Origin: Epiperipatus broadwayi
Taxonomy: Eukaryota; Onychophora; Udeonychophora; Euonychophora; Peripatidae
DNA: 64,000 nt
Reading direction: 5' to 3'
Assembly: GCA_028023455.1 (NCBI GenBank)
Contig: JAQFVV010012497.1
Span: 4,278,001-4,342,000 of the forward strand
Below are positions 59,922-64,000 of this stretch, piece after piece (the first letter of the stretch is position 1; each line of letters begins with the position of its first letter). Below the pieces are notes generated by a model. It ran no database searches. It was not told the origin of the DNA and was given only the letters and a program-made list of their open reading frames with translations. The translations under genes and the position numbers were made by a program.

Positions 59922-60051
59922 GATTACTTGTATTTTGGTAAAAAGATTGGTCAATCTGCTAGGTTAATAATTGGAAAATATTTATATATTGATTTATTTA
60001 TTAATGATTAGATAACAAATGCACATTTAATTATGATATATATATATTTTA

Positions 60052-60135
60052 AATGTGGAGTAGTGCCTTGGTTGAATAGCAGACTTGAGAGTTAAAGATT
60101 TTTGGATTGCTTTTTAACTGAATAAATTTAAAAAT
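60052..60135 (+). repeat. tRNA-like SINE copy
   Basis: GGAGTAGTGCCTTGGTTGAA (A-box region), AGACTTGAGAGTTAAAGATT, then TTTTGGATTGCTTTTTAACT (degenerate B-box) and an A-rich tail. Aligns with 46780-46850. Confidence 0.5.
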
Positions 60136-63100
60136 ATTGTCATTTGATGAGTTGAATAAAATAGTAATGTTCAGTTTGTCATTTGAGTACTCAAATATTG
60201 CATGACCTCCCAAGAAACTAACATACATTTATTTGAGCTAAATATTTACAGATTAATTCTCAACTGACTAAAGAAAAAAAAAAATCACTTCGATCATTTG
60301 AATGGAACTCTTATAAATCCAACTGCTTATTTAATCTTCCAAGTATCTCTTTTTTTAATATCTTGTGTAAAATACTGGTATAATTTGAGGCATATTTTAA
60401 GTAATTTGTTGTATTGGATACAATTCACATATATTTATTGATTTTTTTATTTTATTTATGTAATTGTTTATCTCTCATCTCCTACACATCTTTGGAATAT
60501 AACACATGTTTCTTTGTATTGTTTTCTAGTTTTATTTTACATTTTGATGCCTTTATATATTTTTATTTTTTACAGAATTTTTTTTTGGTATTATTTTATT
60601 TAATATTGCATTGCTAATCCAAGGCTTTTTAATTTTTATATATTTTTAATGCAGATCATTTAGCTTTTTCTTAAATAATTGTCTTTTTTGTGTGTGAATT
60701 TACTTTATGTCATGTCTTTTTTAAATTATCAATAACCTATTTTTTTATGTTTTAGTTCTTTTTCTTTTAAAAATGTTCTAGTACTATTAAATAAACCAGT
60801 TTAAATTTTAATTGTTCAGTTATAATAGAAAACAAAACTAAAAAAACATCAGTTCAATGTAAAATAGAAAATTGGGAGTCTACCCTAATCATTTAATATT
60901 CAGTAAAACATTTTATAATGAGCTTGAAAATATTTATATATATTAACTATTTATATATGTTAAAAAATAAAAATTTTACATTAGTAGAATCATATTTACA
61001 CTATTTTATAATTTTTCAAAATGTATTATTGATATACAAGTTTGATATCAATTGTCTTGAGTAGAAAATCAAATTGTAAAAAAAAATAAAAAAATGGTTT
61101 AATGAAAAATCTATAACTGGTCTAGGATAGAAAGCTATGTATGGTAAGTTAAGACAAATATAAAATAGGAGGAAACACAGAAAACTTTCCTTATAAATCA
61201 TTATATTCTGATTTTTTTTATTATTAACTGATAAACAGTATATTTTACATGCAAACATAAATTTTATTAGTACTATATATTTATGGGATGTCAAGACTAA
61301 TGTTTAGTTGAGACACAATGTCTAATTTCTTTATTATTTCAAATCATAGAGACATTATTGACTTATTTTCAATGGAAAATATCTTTTCAGTTTATGACAT
61401 TGTTAATTATACAAATAACTTATAATATTTGATTCATAGAAATCATGAGAGAGTACCATATCTTTGATACTATTTTTGTTCATATGATGCAAGGTGGCAA
61501 GGATTGGCAAATGTTATTCTGTTCCTTAATAGCATCTTTTAAATTATGAAGAATAAAAAATATAAAAAATTTTCTGTACATTTTATACAATAAGATTTTA
61601 ACTAAGATCATAATGAGAGACCTACATACTCCTACTGTGAATATAATATAAACATATTATAGGTTGATAATGAAACTATATCATCTGTAAATGAAAATCC
61701 AGAGATCATTCTATGACAGTATCCTTGCTTATAGAAATCTCCTGCTATTCAGAGTACTTTTCATGTAAATATTTAATAAAGAATACAAAAATTAACTCAT
61801 TAACTAGGATAATATACAAGACTTTTGAGAAGGTTCAAAAGATTTAAAAGAAATAAAAAAATTGAGTCAGTATTTAAATCAAGAGATATTAGAGTTATGA
61901 CGAAATCATGAAGTAAGATTGTTTCAGATAATGTAAATAGACATGTAAGTAATATATATATATTGAACTATCTTAAATATTGAAAATATAAGGTCAGATA
62001 TAAAATCGTCTCGTGTATGCTGATAGTTGTATATACCACTAAATTACTCTGCAAGTATGTATGTTGAATTATATTAGGATGCTATATCTAACTTTATGGC
62101 TAGAATAATGTAAAAAAAAAAAAAATTGAGAAAGAATCAAAAGATCATATAAAGAAATTAGAAAAAAAAAAATTCTGAATGAGTATTTGAATCAAAATGT
62201 ATTAAATTTATCTCAATATTGATGGAATAGTATTCCTTCAATTAATGTAAATAGAATGATTAGGCAGTAAGTTTTTTAATAGATCTTCATTGTTTAACTC
62301 TTGGGCTTCACTGTAACCTAAGTGAATTGGACTTAATTCCTGTACAGTAATGTAATTATGTAATTAAGTTGAGAAGAGATGTGCAAGATAAATAATTAAA
62401 TTAAATGTAATACATTAATCTGTTAGAAGTTTTGAAATAGTTGCATTTATCTGTTGTTTTCATAAATTTATTGTTTATAGTAAAATAAATTTGTTTTTAA
62501 AATAATAAAGATACAAGCTCAAACATGTCATCATTTGGCATATACATTAACATTGAAATTGATTTCTCTTATGATTAGAAAATATCACAATTGTTTCTAG
62601 CAATGATTAGAACTCTTTCAACATTGCTACCAAACTCAAACAAGAATATTTAAAGAAATTGGATTGATGCTGAGGGCTTCAATATCATATAATGAATTAA
62701 CAAAACAAACTTATGAATCTAAATACTTACAATGCAAAATGATTATAAGAATCAAATAATTGTTAATGTTATTACACTTTTGTAAAAAATTTAGGTTACT
62801 TTATGTATAAAAAATATTTTATCTTATTGCCATATTTGTAATTTAAATCAAAATATCTTTTTTGTTGTTGTTGTCAATATCTATTATATCAAATGTTTTT
62901 TTAAAAGAATCCTATCTATTTTTATGACTAATTATTTATTTGAAATTATTTGGAATTATTATTGATCTGCTCTTTATATCAATGAATATAATTTAATTAA
63001 ATTATTACTTTATTTTCATTCAATTTATTGATGTTGAATGCTTATATATGATCCAAGCTAAAATATAGATGAGTCCATTTTACATTTTTTGTTTACTGAC

Positions 63101-63189
63101 TGTGTTAGTTTACATATAGCTCACTAGGGTGTTTTCACTAGCTTCCGGATTTATATAAATAGTATATATTTAAATTTTACAGTGTGTAA
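60136..63189. other. Intron 4 stretch without recognisable content
   Basis: AT-rich. I looked here for the next LMAN2 exon (EWxxC, GYYFG) and did not find it. No elements recognised. Confidence 0.45.
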
Positions 63190-63275
63190 TCATGTGTATC
63201 AGTTGTATGAGATAGATTGGATAGCTGAATGGTGCTTGAAAGTCTGGGTTCGAATTTCCTTTAATTACATCTAAA
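63190..63275 (+). repeat. tRNA-like SINE copy 1
   Basis: ATGTGTATCAGTTGTATGAG, ATAGATTGGATAGCTGAATG, then GTCTGGGTTCGAATTTCC. The GGTTCGAAT is a near-perfect Pol III B-box. A closely similar copy lies at 63664-63745 in the same orientation. Confidence 0.6.
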
Positions 63276-63663
63276 CTCCAGGGATATAAAGTATACCTGT
63301 ATTGAAATATTACAGATTCAGCCTGTATCCTAATCATCTCTCTTTTTTTGTATTGAAATGGATAAAGTCCTATACATGAGCGGTCAGAACGAAAGGTCAA
63401 CATGGGCATAACAATAATATTGGCATAATCAAGGGATTTGGGCATTCCATCATCAGATTTTCATTGGTATGGAAGACTGAAGAGTTGGATGGTGGAGTAT
63501 ATTGAAGCCTGTTCATTAAAGTTTGAAGATTTGATATTTTACTATAAACCAAGTACTGGTTATGTATATATGTGGAAGATGATGATCTAGACCAACTGAT
63601 GAATGCTGGTTCAGCATGAAATACCTATACTGGAGATCATTTATCTTTTTTACATATGTGTAG

Positions 63664-63745
63664 TCATGGGTATCAGTTGTATGAGATAGATTGGATAGTT
63701 AAAGGGGGCTTGAAAGTTTGGGTTCAAATCCTCTATAATTAAATA
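63664..63745 (+). repeat. tRNA-like SINE copy 2
   Basis: TCATGGGTATCAGTTGTATG, AGATAGATTGGATAGTTAAA, then TTTGGGTTCAAATCCTC (B-box GGTTCAAATCC). Same family as 63190-63275. Confidence 0.6.
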
Positions 63746-64000
63746 TTAAATTAAAAAATAAAAGCAAACATAATGAAAGAAATTAAACATAAGTTTGTGA
63801 TTTTCTATAGAAAAATGGAGACGTCCATTTTTATTTGTATATTTGTTTCAGAAAAAGTATGCAGTATATGTGGCAAATAGTTATTGTCGTGAAAATAGCA
63901 AATCTATTTCTTTTATTTCAGTTCTTTCACCTAGTATAAGCTTGAATAATTAATAAATGCCAGATGGTGGGTTAATAAATTCCTATTGTTTTATTTATTT

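Noticed and set aside
63190-63275. Functional tRNA gene
   Set aside because: The B-box is good, but the acceptor and anticodon stems do not pair, and a second similar copy nearby points to a SINE.
54573-64000. Next lectin exon (EWxxC / GYYFG segment)
   Set aside because: Searched by eye in plus-strand frames and not found; probably beyond the window.
1-64000. CRISPR arrays, operons, phage or plasmid features
   Set aside because: No regularly spaced palindromic repeats with unique spacers and no prokaryotic-type gene layout; all signals are of an animal nuclear genome.

Overview
The window looks like nuclear DNA of an AT-rich animal with long introns. GT-AG splice sites bound coding exons of a conserved animal gene, and the rest is dominated by animal-type retroelements (Penelope-like, RTE-like and other LINEs, a gag-bearing LTR element) plus hAT and mariner DNA transposon remnants. 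There is no operon, CRISPR or bacterial-type gene. The repeat mix suggests an invertebrate, but the sequence does not name the species.

The only host gene I can support is a plus-strand L-type lectin of the LMAN2 (VIP36)/LMAN2L family. Four coding exons (1017-1132, 28737-28854, 45853-45935, 54411-54572) join in compatible phases (1-0, 0-1, 1-0, 0-0). They are separated by introns of about 27.6, 17.0 and 8.5 kb. The signal-peptide exon lies upstream of the window. The rest of the lectin domain and the transmembrane/cytoplasmic tail lie downstream. The product would be a mannose-binding cargo receptor of the early secretory pathway.

Intron 1 (1133-28736) is a transposon graveyard. It holds three Penelope-like loci (2252-3863, 5998-8655, 19797-20531), each with large inverted repeats; an antisense RTE 3' end (4781-5420); several sense LINE fragments (10790-12295 and 21389-23410); a long antisense LINE with a zinc-knuckle ORF1, endonuclease and reverse transcriptase (about 14560-19250); short foldback elements; and tandem duplications. 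Intron 2 (28855-45852) holds a sense RTE remnant, an antisense RTE 3' end, a foldback element, a mariner derivative with about 100-bp terminal inverted repeats, and a C-poor tract that follows a CCAAT/TATA-like element. Intron 3 (45936-54410) contains the youngest insertion: an antisense LTR retrotransposon (48984-53741) with near-identical 1.57-kb LTRs and an intact gag but no pol. The intron after exon 4 has a 1.6-kb degenerate palindrome, a small hAT derivative with an 8-bp target duplication, and tRNA-like SINE copies.

The most unusual recurring signal is a hairpin followed by a GAAAC-type motif. It is hammerhead-like but lacks the canonical core, and it appears at three Penelope-like loci and at a fourth unclassified inverted repeat (54889-55094). 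The second notable item is the young gag-only LTR element, which looks like a non-autonomous element that could depend on another element for pol.
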